DNA of 9,969 nt from Arcobacter sp. UBA7394 (GCA_002470185.1 DKNG01000092.1:1-9969); one strand, 5' to 3'; shown: positions 1-7,199, numbered from the stretch's first letter. The notes: generated from the letters alone by a model not told the origin. A program made the numbers and translations.

Positions 1-51
1 GTAGTCTACAACAAATGTACTAAAATCAAAATATGAGAGATTTTCTATTTA

Positions 52-666
52 TTAAATGATGATTGGTACTATTGATGCTAATAATAAAATTCCCATAGTA
101 ATATTTATTTTTTTTATAAACTTTTCATTTTTTATAAATCTTTTTAATACTATTCCTCCAAACAACCATGTATATACTGTGATTATCATTGCAATTAGTG
201 TTATAAATACTATTATGCTAATTTGCCAAAAGCTCTCTTCTTTTGATGTTACAAAAATTGATATAGCTGATGTATATACAACCCATGCTTTTGGATTTAA
301 TAAGGTATATGTAAAAGCTTGTAAGAATGTAAAAGGCTTATTTTGTATACTTTTATTTGTATCGTAAGAACTATTGTCTTTTAAAATTTTGTATGCCATC
401 CACAATAAGTATATTATTCCAATGACTTTTAATAGTTGCATTAAACTTGGATATTGTATTAAAAAAAAACCAATTCCTAAACCTGTAAATATCATTAGTA
501 AGGGATAACTGACAATACATCCAAACATAAAAGGCATACTTTTTTTATAGCCAAAATTTAGAACTGATGACAAAAGTATTATGTTTGTAGGTCCTGGTGA
601 TATATGTGTTGTTAATATAAAGACTGATATTGAAATTATCATTGATATTGTATATATATCATTCAA
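52..666 (-). CDS. LysE/RhtB family amino-acid exporter
   Basis: A 204-residue, very hydrophobic inner-membrane protein with about six predicted membrane segments, the usual size and topology for the LysE/RhtB superfamily. Visible family marks are SPGPTN at residues 23-28 after the first helix, a following glycine-rich region, and LNPKAWV at 123-129 at the start of the second half. Family members export amino acids or related small molecules by proton-coupled antiport; the substrate cannot be read from the sequence. The start is TTG at 666, chosen because AAAGGA (673-678) lies 6 nt upstream, while the first in-frame ATG (codon 9) would cut into helix 1. It is divergent from the AraC-type gene to the right, which is a likely local regulator (inference). 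Family assignment is firm, substrate unknown. Confidence 0.88.
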   Translation of the reverse strand: MNDIYTISMIISISVFILTTHISPGPTNIILLSSVLNFGYKKSMPFMFGCIVSYPLLMIFTGLGIGFFLIQYPSLMQLLKVIGIIYLLWMAYKILKDNSSYDTNKSIQNKPFTFLQAFTYTLLNPKAWVVYTSAISIFVTSKEESFWQISIIVFITLIAMIITVYTWLFGGIVLKRFIKNEKFIKKINITMGILLLASIVPIII

Positions 667-692
667 GTTTAATCCTTTTGTTATTTGTATGA

Positions 693-698
693 ATTATA
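693..698 (-). promoter_or_regulatory. Candidate -10 box for the LysE-type gene
   Basis: On the minus strand these bases read TATAAT, a perfect sigma-70 -10 hexamer, 26 nt upstream of the TTG start. No convincing -35 box is visible, which is common in Campylobacterota promoters. In such an AT-rich spacer a chance match is possible. Confidence 0.4.
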
Positions 699-756
699 TC
701 TATTGATTAAATTTTATTCTTTATCATTTTTAATAATTTATTTGTCTTTTTATATT

Positions 757-762
757 TATAAA
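757..762 (+). promoter_or_regulatory. Candidate -10 box for the AraC-type gene
   Basis: TATAAA on the plus strand, about 50 nt before the chosen ATG of the regulator gene. There is no clear -35. It is the best-looking hexamer in the divergent spacer on this strand, but the spacer is so AT-rich that support is weak. Confidence 0.28.
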
Positions 763-809
763 AGTGTTCATAATTAAACATAAAATTGTTTTTTATGTTA
801 AAATATATT

Positions 810-1688
810 ATGCAAAAGAAAAATACACGTGATATTCACATAAAAATAGCAAATGAAACAATGTCTTATATTTATCAAAATATAGATACCTCTATAAATA
901 TTGATGAATTAGCATTAAGTTTTAATATTAGTAAAATTCATTTACATAATGTATTTAAAGAACAAATGGATATTAATATATACGAATTTATAAAATCGAT
1001 TCGTCTTCAAAAAGCTTCAAATTTATTATTAACAAATAAGTATTCAACTATTACAGAGATAGCAAATATCTGCGGTTATAGTTCTCAATCCTCATTTATT
1101 AAAGCTTTTAAAAAAAGATTTGAGAAAACACCAAAAGAGTGGAGAAATAGAGGTTATGAAGAATATTCAAAAAAGATATTTGAAAATTCAAAATTAATTA
1201 ACTATTTACCAAACTTTGATAAATCAAAAGTAAAGATTGTAAAAACTGAATCAAAAGTAATTTATTATATTAGGCAAAAAGGTTATAAAACAGAAGAAGC
1301 AAAAGAAAAATGGCAACAACTGCAAGCATGGGTATATACTAATAGTCTGGAAAATTATGAACAGATAAGTATTTTTCATGATAATCCCGCTATTACTCCC
1401 CATAAAGATTGTTTTTATATTGCAGCAATTAGTCCAACAATTGATAATATTCAAAGTACCACAAAATTACCTCATACAATTTTACCAAGAGGTTTATATG
1501 CAACTTTTGAGATTTATGGAGATCAAAGTGAAATTGGCTGGTTTATAAAATGGGCATATCAAGAATGGTTGCCTAATAGCGGTTTTGAAACAACAACTGA
1601 ACCTTCTTATGCTATTATGCATAAAAATCATTTTTTAGAAGAGAATGGAGTTGATGCGACTTATTATTTACCTATTAGGAATTTGTAG
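810..1688 (+). CDS. AraC family transcriptional regulator with C-terminal GyrI-like effector domain
   Basis: A 292-residue DNA-binding regulator with the AraC HTH module at the N-terminus (about residues 12-113). The first helix-turn-helix is around 31-72 and the second around 79-113, with the family pattern ITEIANICGYSSQSSFIKAF (81-100) followed by TPKEWR. The rest (about 145-292) resembles the GyrI-like/AraC effector-binding domain, including late TEPSYAIM and the closing YYLPI, a domain that binds small hydrophobic or cationic ligands in relatives of Rob and BmrR. Three in-frame starts exist: TTG 786, ATG 795 and ATG 810. None has a clear Shine-Dalgarno; 810 was chosen because it begins just before the conserved region, as I recall for relatives. 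Its divergent position suggests control of the LysE-type exporter (inference). Confidence 0.88.
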   Translation: MQKKNTRDIHIKIANETMSYIYQNIDTSINIDELALSFNISKIHLHNVFKEQMDINIYEFIKSIRLQKASNLLLTNKYSTITEIANICGYSSQSSFIKAFKKRFEKTPKEWRNRGYEEYSKKIFENSKLINYLPNFDKSKVKIVKTESKVIYYIRQKGYKTEEAKEKWQQLQAWVYTNSLENYEQISIFHDNPAITPHKDCFYIAAISPTIDNIQSTTKLPHTILPRGLYATFEIYGDQSEIGWFIKWAYQEWLPNSGFETTTEPSYAIMHKNHFLEENGVDATYYLPIRNL

Positions 1689-1709
1689 GTTTTGTATATA
1701 GATAGCAAA

Positions 1710-1738
1710 CATAAAGAGCAATTTATTGGCTCTTTATG
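1710..1738. terminator. Perfect 10-bp inverted repeat, probable bidirectional terminator
   Basis: CATAAAGAGC (1710-1719) and GCTCTTTATG (1729-1738) are exact inverse complements around a 9-nt loop. The repeat sits in the 60-bp gap between two converging genes, the AraC-type regulator ending at 1688 and glyS ending at 1749. A long T-run is missing on both sides, so termination is inferred from position and stem rather than from a complete intrinsic-terminator signature. Confidence 0.6.
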
Positions 1739-1748
1739 AATATTTGTA

Positions 1749-3764
1749 TTAGATTGTAATTTCTTTAATATCAGCGATTTTTCTAAATTCTTGGTAAACT
1801 AAACCAATAGTATTTTTTCTATTTGTTTTAATAGCTTCATCTTCATGATTTACAAATACATTATCAAAGAAGTTATCTAATTGTGGTTTTAATGCGAATA
1901 ACGCTTCTAATTCATCTTCATAACAAGTATAATCTTTTGATGTTACTGTTGTAAATGCAGAGTATAATTCTTTTTCAGCTGCATCTTCTAATAATGAATC
2001 ATTTACATTTAATTCAGAGTTAATATCAACATCTTTGATGATATTAGCAACTCTTTTAAATGTAGTTGTATATTCTTTGAAGTTATCACTTTGAACAACT
2101 GGGTTTAAAGCACATAGTTTTTTAGAGATTTTGAAAATATCAGTTTCTCCTGAACCTAATACTGCTTTTAATACAGATGGGTTTACTTCAAAGATTTTAA
2201 ATAATCTTTCATTAAAGAATTCTACTAATTGTTTTTTGTCTAATCCTGGGTATGAAGTTGCTAATGCATCAATGATTTTTCCTAAATCTACTGGAAGTTC
2301 ATGTTCCATTGCAATTTTTACAATTCCTGCTGCTGCACGTCTAAGTCCAAATGGATCTTTTGAACCTGATGGAATTTTTCCTACAGAGAATAGGCCCATT
2401 AAGTTATCTAGTTTGTAAGAAAGTGCAATAATCGATGAGAATTTATTTGATGGTAATTCTGAATCTTCACCATCTGGTAAATACTGCTCTTTAAGTGCTG
2501 TATATACTAATTCGTCTTCGCCTGCAAGTTTTGCATAGTAGTATCCCATAAGACCTTGTAATTCTGTAAATTCAAATACCATTTCAGACATTAAGTCAGC
2601 TTTACTTAACATTACAGCTTTTTCAACTAAGTCTTTTTGTTCAACATTGAAAATGTCAGCTAAGTAAGATGCAATTTTTGCTTCTCTTTGTGACTTTTCA
2701 TACATAGAACCTAAACCTTCTACGAATGTTAATTTCTTAAGACCTTCATTGCTAAGTCCATTATTAATATCATTTTTGTAGAAGAACATACCATCAGCAA
2801 GTCTTGGTCTTAATACTTTTTCATTACCAGCGATGATATATCCAAAGTCTTCTGTTTTTGAGTTAGAAACTACAATAAAGTTATTTGTTAATTTTCCATC
2901 TTTATAAACCGCAAAGTATCTTTGGTGCTCTTTCATAGATGTTACAATTACTTCTTCTGGAAGTTCTAAGAACTCCTCATCAAATTTTCCAATTAAAGCA
3001 GTTGGGTATTCAGTAATAGCTACAACTTCTTCTAATAATTCTTTATCTAATTCAATATTAACACCATGTCTTTGCTCGATGTCTTTCATTTGATTTAAAA
3101 TTTTACTTCTTCTATCTTCTGGGTATAAAATTACACCATTATTATCTAATTTTGCAAAATAATCTCCAGCGAAATTATAAGTAAATGGTTCATAAGATAC
3201 CATTCTATGAGCAAATGAGAAGTTAGATGATTTAACTCCGAATAATTCACCCTCAACTACTTCTTCACCTAAAATCATAGATAAAGATCTAATTGGTCTA
3301 ATGAATGTATCAGTTCTTGATGCCCATCTCATTGATTTACCAAAGTTTAAAGAATTGATGAATTCATTAACCATGTCGTTTAATAAATCTTTTGCATCAG
3401 TACCTGCTACTTCTTTTTTGAAATAAAGTACTTCCCCTCTACCTTGATCAATTTTATCTAATTCATCAACACTAACACCACATTTTTTAGCAAAACCTAA
3501 TGCAGCACCAGTAGGCTCTCCATCTTTAAATGCGATTTTAACAGGAGCTCCAAATTGTTCTTGAATAGAATCTTCTTGTTTTACTTGGAACTCTCTATGC
3601 CATAATACTAATCTTCTTGGTGTATAGTAAAAATCAAAATTACATAATAATCTGTTTTTTTCTAAAATATCACTCCATTTTTTTTCAATATTTGGTAATT
3701 CTTTTAAAAATGGAATTGCTGGTAGTTCTTCAACACCAATCTCTATTAATAATGGTTTATTCAT
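1749..3764 (-). CDS. glyS: Glycine--tRNA ligase beta subunit
   Basis: 671 residues, a normal length for the beta chain of the bacterial alpha2beta2 glycyl-tRNA synthetase, which charges tRNA-Gly in the cytosol. The beta chain handles tRNA recognition, while the catalytic alpha chain (GlyQ) is not in this window. Family marks include LIEIGVEELPA (6-16), TSMKEHQRYFAV (275-286), KADLMSEMVFEFTELQGLMG (388-407, the HD-like region) and GSKDPFGLRRAAAGI (467-481). A C-terminal DALR-type anticodon-binding region covers roughly 570-665. The start is ATG 3764 with AAGGA (3773-3777) 8 nt upstream. A longer TTG frame to 3806 only adds a basic non-homologous leader and was not used. The first 8 nt overlap the end of the upstream small membrane-protein gene, suggesting translational coupling. 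Confidence 0.97.
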   Translation of the reverse strand: MNKPLLIEIGVEELPAIPFLKELPNIEKKWSDILEKNRLLCNFDFYYTPRRLVLWHREFQVKQEDSIQEQFGAPVKIAFKDGEPTGAALGFAKKCGVSVDELDKIDQGRGEVLYFKKEVAGTDAKDLLNDMVNEFINSLNFGKSMRWASRTDTFIRPIRSLSMILGEEVVEGELFGVKSSNFSFAHRMVSYEPFTYNFAGDYFAKLDNNGVILYPEDRRSKILNQMKDIEQRHGVNIELDKELLEEVVAITEYPTALIGKFDEEFLELPEEVIVTSMKEHQRYFAVYKDGKLTNNFIVVSNSKTEDFGYIIAGNEKVLRPRLADGMFFYKNDINNGLSNEGLKKLTFVEGLGSMYEKSQREAKIASYLADIFNVEQKDLVEKAVMLSKADLMSEMVFEFTELQGLMGYYYAKLAGEDELVYTALKEQYLPDGEDSELPSNKFSSIIALSYKLDNLMGLFSVGKIPSGSKDPFGLRRAAAGIVKIAMEHELPVDLGKIIDALATSYPGLDKKQLVEFFNERLFKIFEVNPSVLKAVLGSGETDIFKISKKLCALNPVVQSDNFKEYTTTFKRVANIIKDVDINSELNVNDSLLEDAAEKELYSAFTTVTSKDYTCYEDELEALFALKPQLDNFFDNVFVNHEDEAIKTNRKNTIGLVYQEFRKIADIKEITI

Positions 3765-3912
3765 CTGTTGTATCCTTAGTCGAAGTCTTCTTTTCGTTAT
3801 CTTCAAATTTATCTGTATGTTTTTTTATTTGTTGTCTGTTGAAGTTTATGATAAACAAAGCAACCATAATAACAAACATAATAAGTATTATTGTGTCTAA
3901 TATATCTTTCAC
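3757..3912 (-). CDS. Small single-pass membrane protein, unknown function
   Basis: A 51-residue ORF starting at GTG 3912. AGGA (3918-3921) lies 5 nt upstream, a well-placed ribosome site. The predicted peptide has a short acidic start, one strongly hydrophobic helix (about residues 4-24, rich in Ile/Val/Met/Phe) and a charged, Lys/Asp/Thr-rich hydrophilic tail ending in TKDTTDE. Lack of a cleavage site suggests an N-terminally anchored membrane protein. Its stop TAA lies inside ATGAATAA, which also contains the glyS ATG, so the genes overlap by 8 nt and are almost certainly co-transcribed. I do not recognise a family. Evidence for a real gene is the ribosome site, the coherent helix-plus-tail design and the overlap; there is no homology support available here. 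Confidence 0.68.
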   Translation of the reverse strand: MKDILDTIILIMFVIMVALFIINFNRQQIKKHTDKFEDNEKKTSTKDTTDE

Positions 3913-3932
3913 ATTTATCCTAATGTATTCAT

Positions 3933-3938
3933 ATTATA
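3933..3938 (-). promoter_or_regulatory. Candidate -10 box for the small membrane gene - glyS unit
   Basis: The minus strand reads TATAAT here, 21 nt upstream of the GTG start at 3912. A -35 box is not recognisable. The site lies in a 140-bp spacer after the cytochrome gene, which also carries a weak hairpin, so a fresh promoter here makes sense. Confidence 0.42.
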
Positions 3939-4030
3939 AAAGTGGCTATTTTATCTAATGCTTGCTTATTTTTTGGTTATGTTTTTAATTGTTATTTATA
4001 TAAGTTAAGTAGGTAGTGATGGGAATAATA

Positions 4031-4054
4031 AAATACTAAAGAGTTATAGTATTT
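4031..4054 (-). terminator. Weak hairpin at the end of the ribA-cytochrome operon
   Basis: AAATACTA (4031-4038) and TAGTATTT (4047-4054) form an 8-bp AT-rich stem with an 8-nt loop. The distal arm overlaps the cytochrome stop codon, and TTATTATT follows on the minus strand. Position fits a terminator, but the stem has only one G-C pair and no uninterrupted T-run, so it may be weak or fortuitous. The remainder of the 3913-4052 spacer shows no further gene. Confidence 0.3.
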
Positions 4055-4394
4055 ATTTTCCTAATAAATCCATCATATTTGAGCTATTGTCAATGCCCGG
4101 AGATTTAAATAAATCTTCTTTATTGATATGACACTCTTTACAAGTACTTAGATTTTGATGCTCTATTCTATCTGATTTGATTAATTTATTCTGTGAGTGA
4201 CAAGCAAAACAATCCCCTCCACACTCAGTCATTCCTTGGGGAGTAGTTGTATGGCATTTTATACATGAAGTTAGTATTTGATGATGTTGTTTTTTTATAG
4301 ATTTTTCTAAAACTGGATGACATTGCATGCAGTTTCCACTACATGCAAAAGTGTATATAGAAAGGCTTATTAGTAAAAAAAGAATTTTTTTCAT
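4053..4394 (-). CDS. Small periplasmic tetraheme c-type cytochrome
   Basis: A 113-residue protein with an N-terminal Sec signal (basic MKK, hydrophobic core to about residue 17). Four CxxCH heme c attachment sites follow: CMQCH (22-26), CIKCH (44-48), CFACH (62-66) and CKECH (85-89). Other histidines, such as H37/H38 and H79, could serve as distal ligands. It should be exported and loaded with heme in the periplasm, acting as an electron carrier; partners are unknown. Extra cysteines are C18 at the signal junction and C58 within ECGGDC. C18 follows TFA, only a poor lipobox, so lipidation is doubtful. It is the last gene of a five-gene run, 4 nt after the hypothetical gene, with AGG in that gene's stop region as ribosome site. 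No named multiheme family is assigned. Confidence 0.87.
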   Translation of the reverse strand: MKKILFLLISLSIYTFACSGNCMQCHPVLEKSIKKQHHQILTSCIKCHTTTPQGMTECGGDCFACHSQNKLIKSDRIEHQNLSTCKECHINKEDLFKSPGIDNSSNMMDLLGK

Positions 4395-4398
4395 AGTA

Positions 4399-4770
4399 TT
4401 AACCTAATAATGTTTTATAGATAACTCCATCTATTTCATAAGATGCAATCTCTTCTATTTCTTCGTTTGATTCAATTACTGCTAAAACTTTTGAATCAAA
4501 CATATAGTTTTCTGCAATTTTTTGTATATCTTTTGCTAAATTTTTACTAGCAATAATATATTTTGCATTTAAAGCATTTGCATAAATAGACTCTTTTATT
4601 GAGTTTACAATAATAGCACTATTTAAATCATTTTCAAAAGAGTATTTTATTAACTCTTCGTTGTATCCAAATGCAATAGTACTATTAGCTTTTGTTGTTT
4701 TAATATCTTCAATATTTGATATATTAAAAATCTCTTCAAAGGGTACAAGTTTATCACCTATTAATATCAT
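4399..4770 (-). CDS. Conserved-looking hypothetical protein
   Basis: 123 residues with no signal peptide or membrane segment, so probably cytosolic. It opens with MILIGDKLVPFEEIF and closes with IDGVIYKTLLG. Between them, hydrophobic strands alternate with helices (SAIIVNSIKE, AKYIIAS, KVLAVIES), suggesting a small alpha/beta, Rossmann-like fold. No catalytic motif or metal-ligand cluster is evident. I have an impression that similar short proteins accompany ribA/rsmG genes in Campylobacterota but cannot verify this. The start ATG has AGGA 6 nt upstream, and it lies 8 nt after the PP0621-like gene and 4 nt before the cytochrome gene, so it is in the same operon. Function is unknown. Confidence 0.8.
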   Translation of the reverse strand: MILIGDKLVPFEEIFNISNIEDIKTTKANSTIAFGYNEELIKYSFENDLNSAIIVNSIKESIYANALNAKYIIASKNLAKDIQKIAENYMFDSKVLAVIESNEEIEEIASYEIDGVIYKTLLG

Positions 4771-4778
4771 AGTAATTC

Positions 4779-5006
4779 CTATTTATTATTAAGGCAGTCT
4801 TTTGAACAGTAAAATTTACCATTACTAAGTATTGCTTCATTTTGAGAAACATAAGTTCCACATGATGGACATTCTACCATTTCATCAGAGATTTTTTCAT
4901 TTTTCTTTTTTGCATTTATTTCTACTTCTTTTTCTCTTCCTTTTTTGAAAAAAACTAAATATACTAAAAATAAAACTACTAATATTGCTATTATTTTAAA
5001 AATCAT
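4779..5006 (-). CDS. PP0621-family small membrane-anchored zinc-motif protein
   Basis: 75 residues: an N-terminal membrane helix (about 2-20), a lysine-rich linker (21-39), then a compact C-terminal module with four cysteines. These are C46 and C49 in CPSC, and C67 and C71 in YCSKDC. The pattern CxxCG, then SxxEAI, then G+FYCSxxC matches the PP0621 family and resembles TRASH/YHS-like zinc ribbons; the four cysteines probably hold one zinc (inference). The molecular role of this family is not known to me. The ATG shares one base with the rsmG stop (TAATG at 5006), with AAAGG just upstream inside rsmG, so translation is probably coupled. Family call good, function open. Confidence 0.8.
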   Translation of the reverse strand: MIFKIIAILVVLFLVYLVFFKKGREKEVEINAKKKNEKISDEMVECPSCGTYVSQNEAILSNGKFYCSKDCLNNK

Positions 5007-5590
5007 TATTTGCCTTTGATATAAAGATAATTTCTATCTTTTCTATTTACTATCGTATAGTTATTAACTTTTGCATCTTCTACTTCATCATTTACTAGTG
5101 AACCTTTATAGAAAAGGTATGAACTCGTATCTTCTTTAATATTATCTGTAATATCTAAAAGTAAGTTAGTATTGGTAACTGCTCTTGAAGTAATTAAATC
5201 TACATTTAAATCTTCTACTTTTTCAACTCTATTACAAATAACTTTAAGATTATCAAGTTTTAAACTTGCTTTTACAAAGTTTAGAAAAGATACTCTTTTA
5301 ATTCTAGGCTCTATTAGATATGCTTTTGTATCTCTTAAAGCCATAGCAAGAATTAGACCAGGATACCCTGCCCCTGTTCCAATATCAGCAAAACTTTCAT
5401 GTTTATCTATAAACTTTAGTGGATATACTGAATCTAAGATATTTTCATTTATATCGTCAACTTGTAAACTACCTGTAAGATTATGTATTTGACCCCATTG
5501 TCTAAGTAATTTAGTGAAAACTTCACAGTCTTCATAAAACTTGTCATCGAATTTTAAATCATTAGATTCTATTAATTGTTTTAAACTCAT
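5006..5590 (-). CDS. rsmG: 16S rRNA (guanine(527)-N(7))-methyltransferase
   Basis: A 194-residue SAM-dependent methyltransferase (RsmG/GidB) that modifies G527 of 16S rRNA in the 530 loop. Visible marks are HNLTG (36-40), the SAM-binding glycine loop DIGTGAGYPGL (69-79), EPRIKRVSFLN (94-104, motif after the second strand), and ITSRAV (132-137, the conserved S-R-A signature). Length is slightly below the roughly 200-residue norm, with all core motifs present. It overlaps ribA by one base at its start and the PP0621-like gene by one base at its end, both as TAATG, so the three are transcribed together and probably translationally coupled. Confidence 0.96.
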   Translation of the reverse strand: MSLKQLIESNDLKFDDKFYEDCEVFTKLLRQWGQIHNLTGSLQVDDINENILDSVYPLKFIDKHESFADIGTGAGYPGLILAMALRDTKAYLIEPRIKRVSFLNFVKASLKLDNLKVICNRVEKVEDLNVDLITSRAVTNTNLLLDITDNIKEDTSSYLFYKGSLVNDEVEDAKVNNYTIVNRKDRNYLYIKGK

Positions 5591-6165
5591 TACAGCATAT
5601 GTCCCATTTGATCTTTTTTTGTTTGTAGATAATCTTCGTTGTGTTTATTTGTAACTGTGATTGCTGGAACTCTTTTAACTATATCAATTCCTATACCTTC
5701 AACATATTCAATTTTTTTAGGATTGTTAGTAATAAGTTTAATTTTCTTTATTCCTAAATCCTCAAAAATATATTCAACTACTCTATAATCTCTATCATCT
5801 TCTCCAAAACCTAATTCAATATTAGCTTCAATAGTATTTCTACCTTTATCTTGTAAAGAATAGGCATTTACTTTATTTAGTAATCCTATGTTTCTTCCTT
5901 CTTGTCTATGGTAGATTATTAATCCACCCTCTTTTGAAATAAAATCTAATGCTAAATTTAATTGGTTTTGACAATCACACTTTAAACTTCCTAGTGTGTC
6001 GCCTGTTAGACATTCTGAGTGAATTCGCACAAAAGGTGCTTCAATATTTTCAAAGTCCTCACTCATAATGGCTAAATGTTCTTGATTATTGTCTTTATAC
6101 GCTTTAATTCTAAACTTTCCATGTTTTGTAGGTAGGTTAGCAATATTTGATTGTATTATATTCAT
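5590..6165 (-). CDS. ribA: GTP cyclohydrolase II
   Basis: 191 residues, the stand-alone form without a fused RibB domain. It opens GTP, with loss of formate and pyrophosphate, in the first committed step of riboflavin synthesis. The zinc ligands are C52, C63 and C65 in SECLTGD and LKCDC. The catalytic segments YHRQEGRNIGL (85-95) and NKVNAYSLQD (98-107, with the conserved Tyr102) are intact, as are TIEAN, FGEDDRDY (120-127) and LITNNPKK (144-151). It is first in a five-gene minus-strand operon and divergent from hemB. Only 58 bp separate the two starts, too little for an FMN riboswitch, so feedback at this site by that route is excluded. AAGG lies about 11 nt before the ATG, a rather distant ribosome site. 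Confidence 0.97.
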   Translation of the reverse strand: MNIIQSNIANLPTKHGKFRIKAYKDNNQEHLAIMSEDFENIEAPFVRIHSECLTGDTLGSLKCDCQNQLNLALDFISKEGGLIIYHRQEGRNIGLLNKVNAYSLQDKGRNTIEANIELGFGEDDRDYRVVEYIFEDLGIKKIKLITNNPKKIEYVEGIGIDIVKRVPAITVTNKHNEDYLQTKKDQMGHML

Positions 6166-6198
6166 TCGTTTTTAAACCTTATATTGTTAGAATTCGTG

Positions 6199-6206
6199 AT
6201 TATAAC
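6199..6206. promoter_or_regulatory. Overlapping divergent -10 boxes between ribA and hemB
   Basis: On the minus strand 6204-6199 read TATAAT, 34 nt before the ribA ATG. On the plus strand 6201-6206 read TATAAC, 18 nt before the hemB ATG. The two share a palindromic TTATAA core. The ribA box is well placed; the hemB box would leave a leader of only about 10 nt, so TATATT at 6180-6185 is an alternative for hemB. Confidence 0.4.
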
Positions 6207-6223
6207 CAAAAGAGGTAAATAGA

Positions 6224-7198
6224 ATGTTTAAACGATTTAGAAGATTAAGAATAAATGAAACACTTAGAAACTTGGTACAAGAGACACATCTTTCTTGTGA
6301 TGATTTTATATATCCACTGTTTGTAAGAGAGGGTGTTGGTATTAAAACTGAGGTTTCTTCAATGCCAGGTGTGTTCCAAATGAGTATTGATGAAATATTA
6401 AAAGAGTGTGAATACTTAATGAGTATTAATCTTAAGTCTATTATATTATTTGCTATTCCAGATGTAAAAGACTCAGTTGGTAGTGAGTGTTTATGTAATG
6501 AGAGTATTATTTCTAGAACTATTAGAGCTATTAAAGAAAAATATCCAGAGATGTTTGTAGTTACTGATTTATGTTTTTGTGAATACACAGACCACGGACA
6601 TTGTGGAATCTTAGATCCAAAAACACAAACTGTTGATAATGATAAAACATTAGAAATTTCAGCTCAACAAGCAATTGTTCATGCAAAGGCTGGAGCTGAT
6701 ATGATTGCTCCTTCTGGAATGATGGATGGAATTATTAGCACACTTAGAACTGCATTAGATGAAAATGGATATGAGAACTTACCAATTATGGCATATTCAA
6801 CTAAATTTGCAAGTGGTTATTATGGACCATTTAGAGATGTAGCAGAATCAACTCCATCTTTTGGTGATAGAAGAACATACCAAATGAATCCTGCAAATAG
6901 ATTAGAAGCTATTGAAGAATCATTAGCAGATGAGGCAGAAGGTGCAGATATCTTAATGGTTAAACCAGCACTTGCATTTTTAGATGTAATTAGAGATATT
7001 AGAAATGAAACTAAATTACCATTATGTGTATATAACGTAAGTGGTGAGTATGCTATGCTTAAAAATGCAGGAGCAGCAGGTCTAATTGATTATGAAAGAG
7101 TAATGATGGAAACATTAATTGGTTTTAAAAGAGCTGGTGCTAATATGATTATTACTTACCATGCTAAAGAAGCTTGCGAATTACTAAGAAAAAACTAA
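6224..7198 (+). CDS. hemB: Delta-aminolevulinic acid dehydratase (porphobilinogen synthase)
   Basis: 324 residues, the full usual length. It condenses two 5-aminolevulinate molecules into porphobilinogen, the second common step of heme and other tetrapyrrole synthesis, in the cytosol. The two Schiff-base lysines are K194 in YSTKFAS and K247 in MVKPAL. The cysteine cluster DLCFCEYTDHGHCG (115-128; C117, C119, C127) marks the zinc-dependent type rather than the magnesium-type aspartate-rich variant. Also seen are FVREG (33-37), APSGMMDG (162-169) and the closing NVSGEY (271-276). The start ATG follows AGAGGT by 7 nt. The stop is separated by a single base from the ATG of the downstream kinase gene, so heme synthesis and this two-component system probably share a transcript. 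Confidence 0.98.
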   Translation: MFKRFRRLRINETLRNLVQETHLSCDDFIYPLFVREGVGIKTEVSSMPGVFQMSIDEILKECEYLMSINLKSIILFAIPDVKDSVGSECLCNESIISRTIRAIKEKYPEMFVVTDLCFCEYTDHGHCGILDPKTQTVDNDKTLEISAQQAIVHAKAGADMIAPSGMMDGIISTLRTALDENGYENLPIMAYSTKFASGYYGPFRDVAESTPSFGDRRTYQMNPANRLEAIEESLADEAEGADILMVKPALAFLDVIRDIRNETKLPLCVYNVSGEYAMLKNAGAAGLIDYERVMMETLIGFKRAGANMIITYHAKEACELLRKN

Positions 7199-7199
7199 T

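Noticed and set aside
1..51. Possible end of another gene at the left edge, and a weak AAAATC/GATTTT hairpin after the LysE-type gene
   Set aside because: The stretch is too short to identify a reading frame, and the six-base AT-rich arms with an 11-nt loop are not a convincing terminator.
56..367. 103-codon plus-strand open frame opposite the LysE-type gene
   Set aside because: It is a complement shadow of a membrane-protein gene with clear family motifs on the other strand.
681..745. Direct repeat TTATTTGT at 681-688 and 738-745 as an AraC operator
   Set aside because: Eight AT-rich bases repeated 57 nt apart are easily due to chance in this spacer, and the spacing is not a recognisable operator geometry.
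3765..3806. Upstream TTG extension of glyS by 14 residues
   Set aside because: The extension is basic and unlike the family N-terminus. ATG 3764 has a good AAGGA at 8 nt, and the extension lies in the coding region of the small membrane ORF.
3617..3958. 113-codon plus-strand hydrophobic open frame opposite glyS
   Set aside because: It lies antisense to the glyS N-terminus and the small membrane ORF, lacks a ribosome site, and its hydrophobicity reflects the complement of AT-rich coding sequence.
6166..6223. FMN riboswitch upstream of ribA
   Set aside because: The spacer to hemB is only 58 bp and shows none of the conserved FMN-element sequence.
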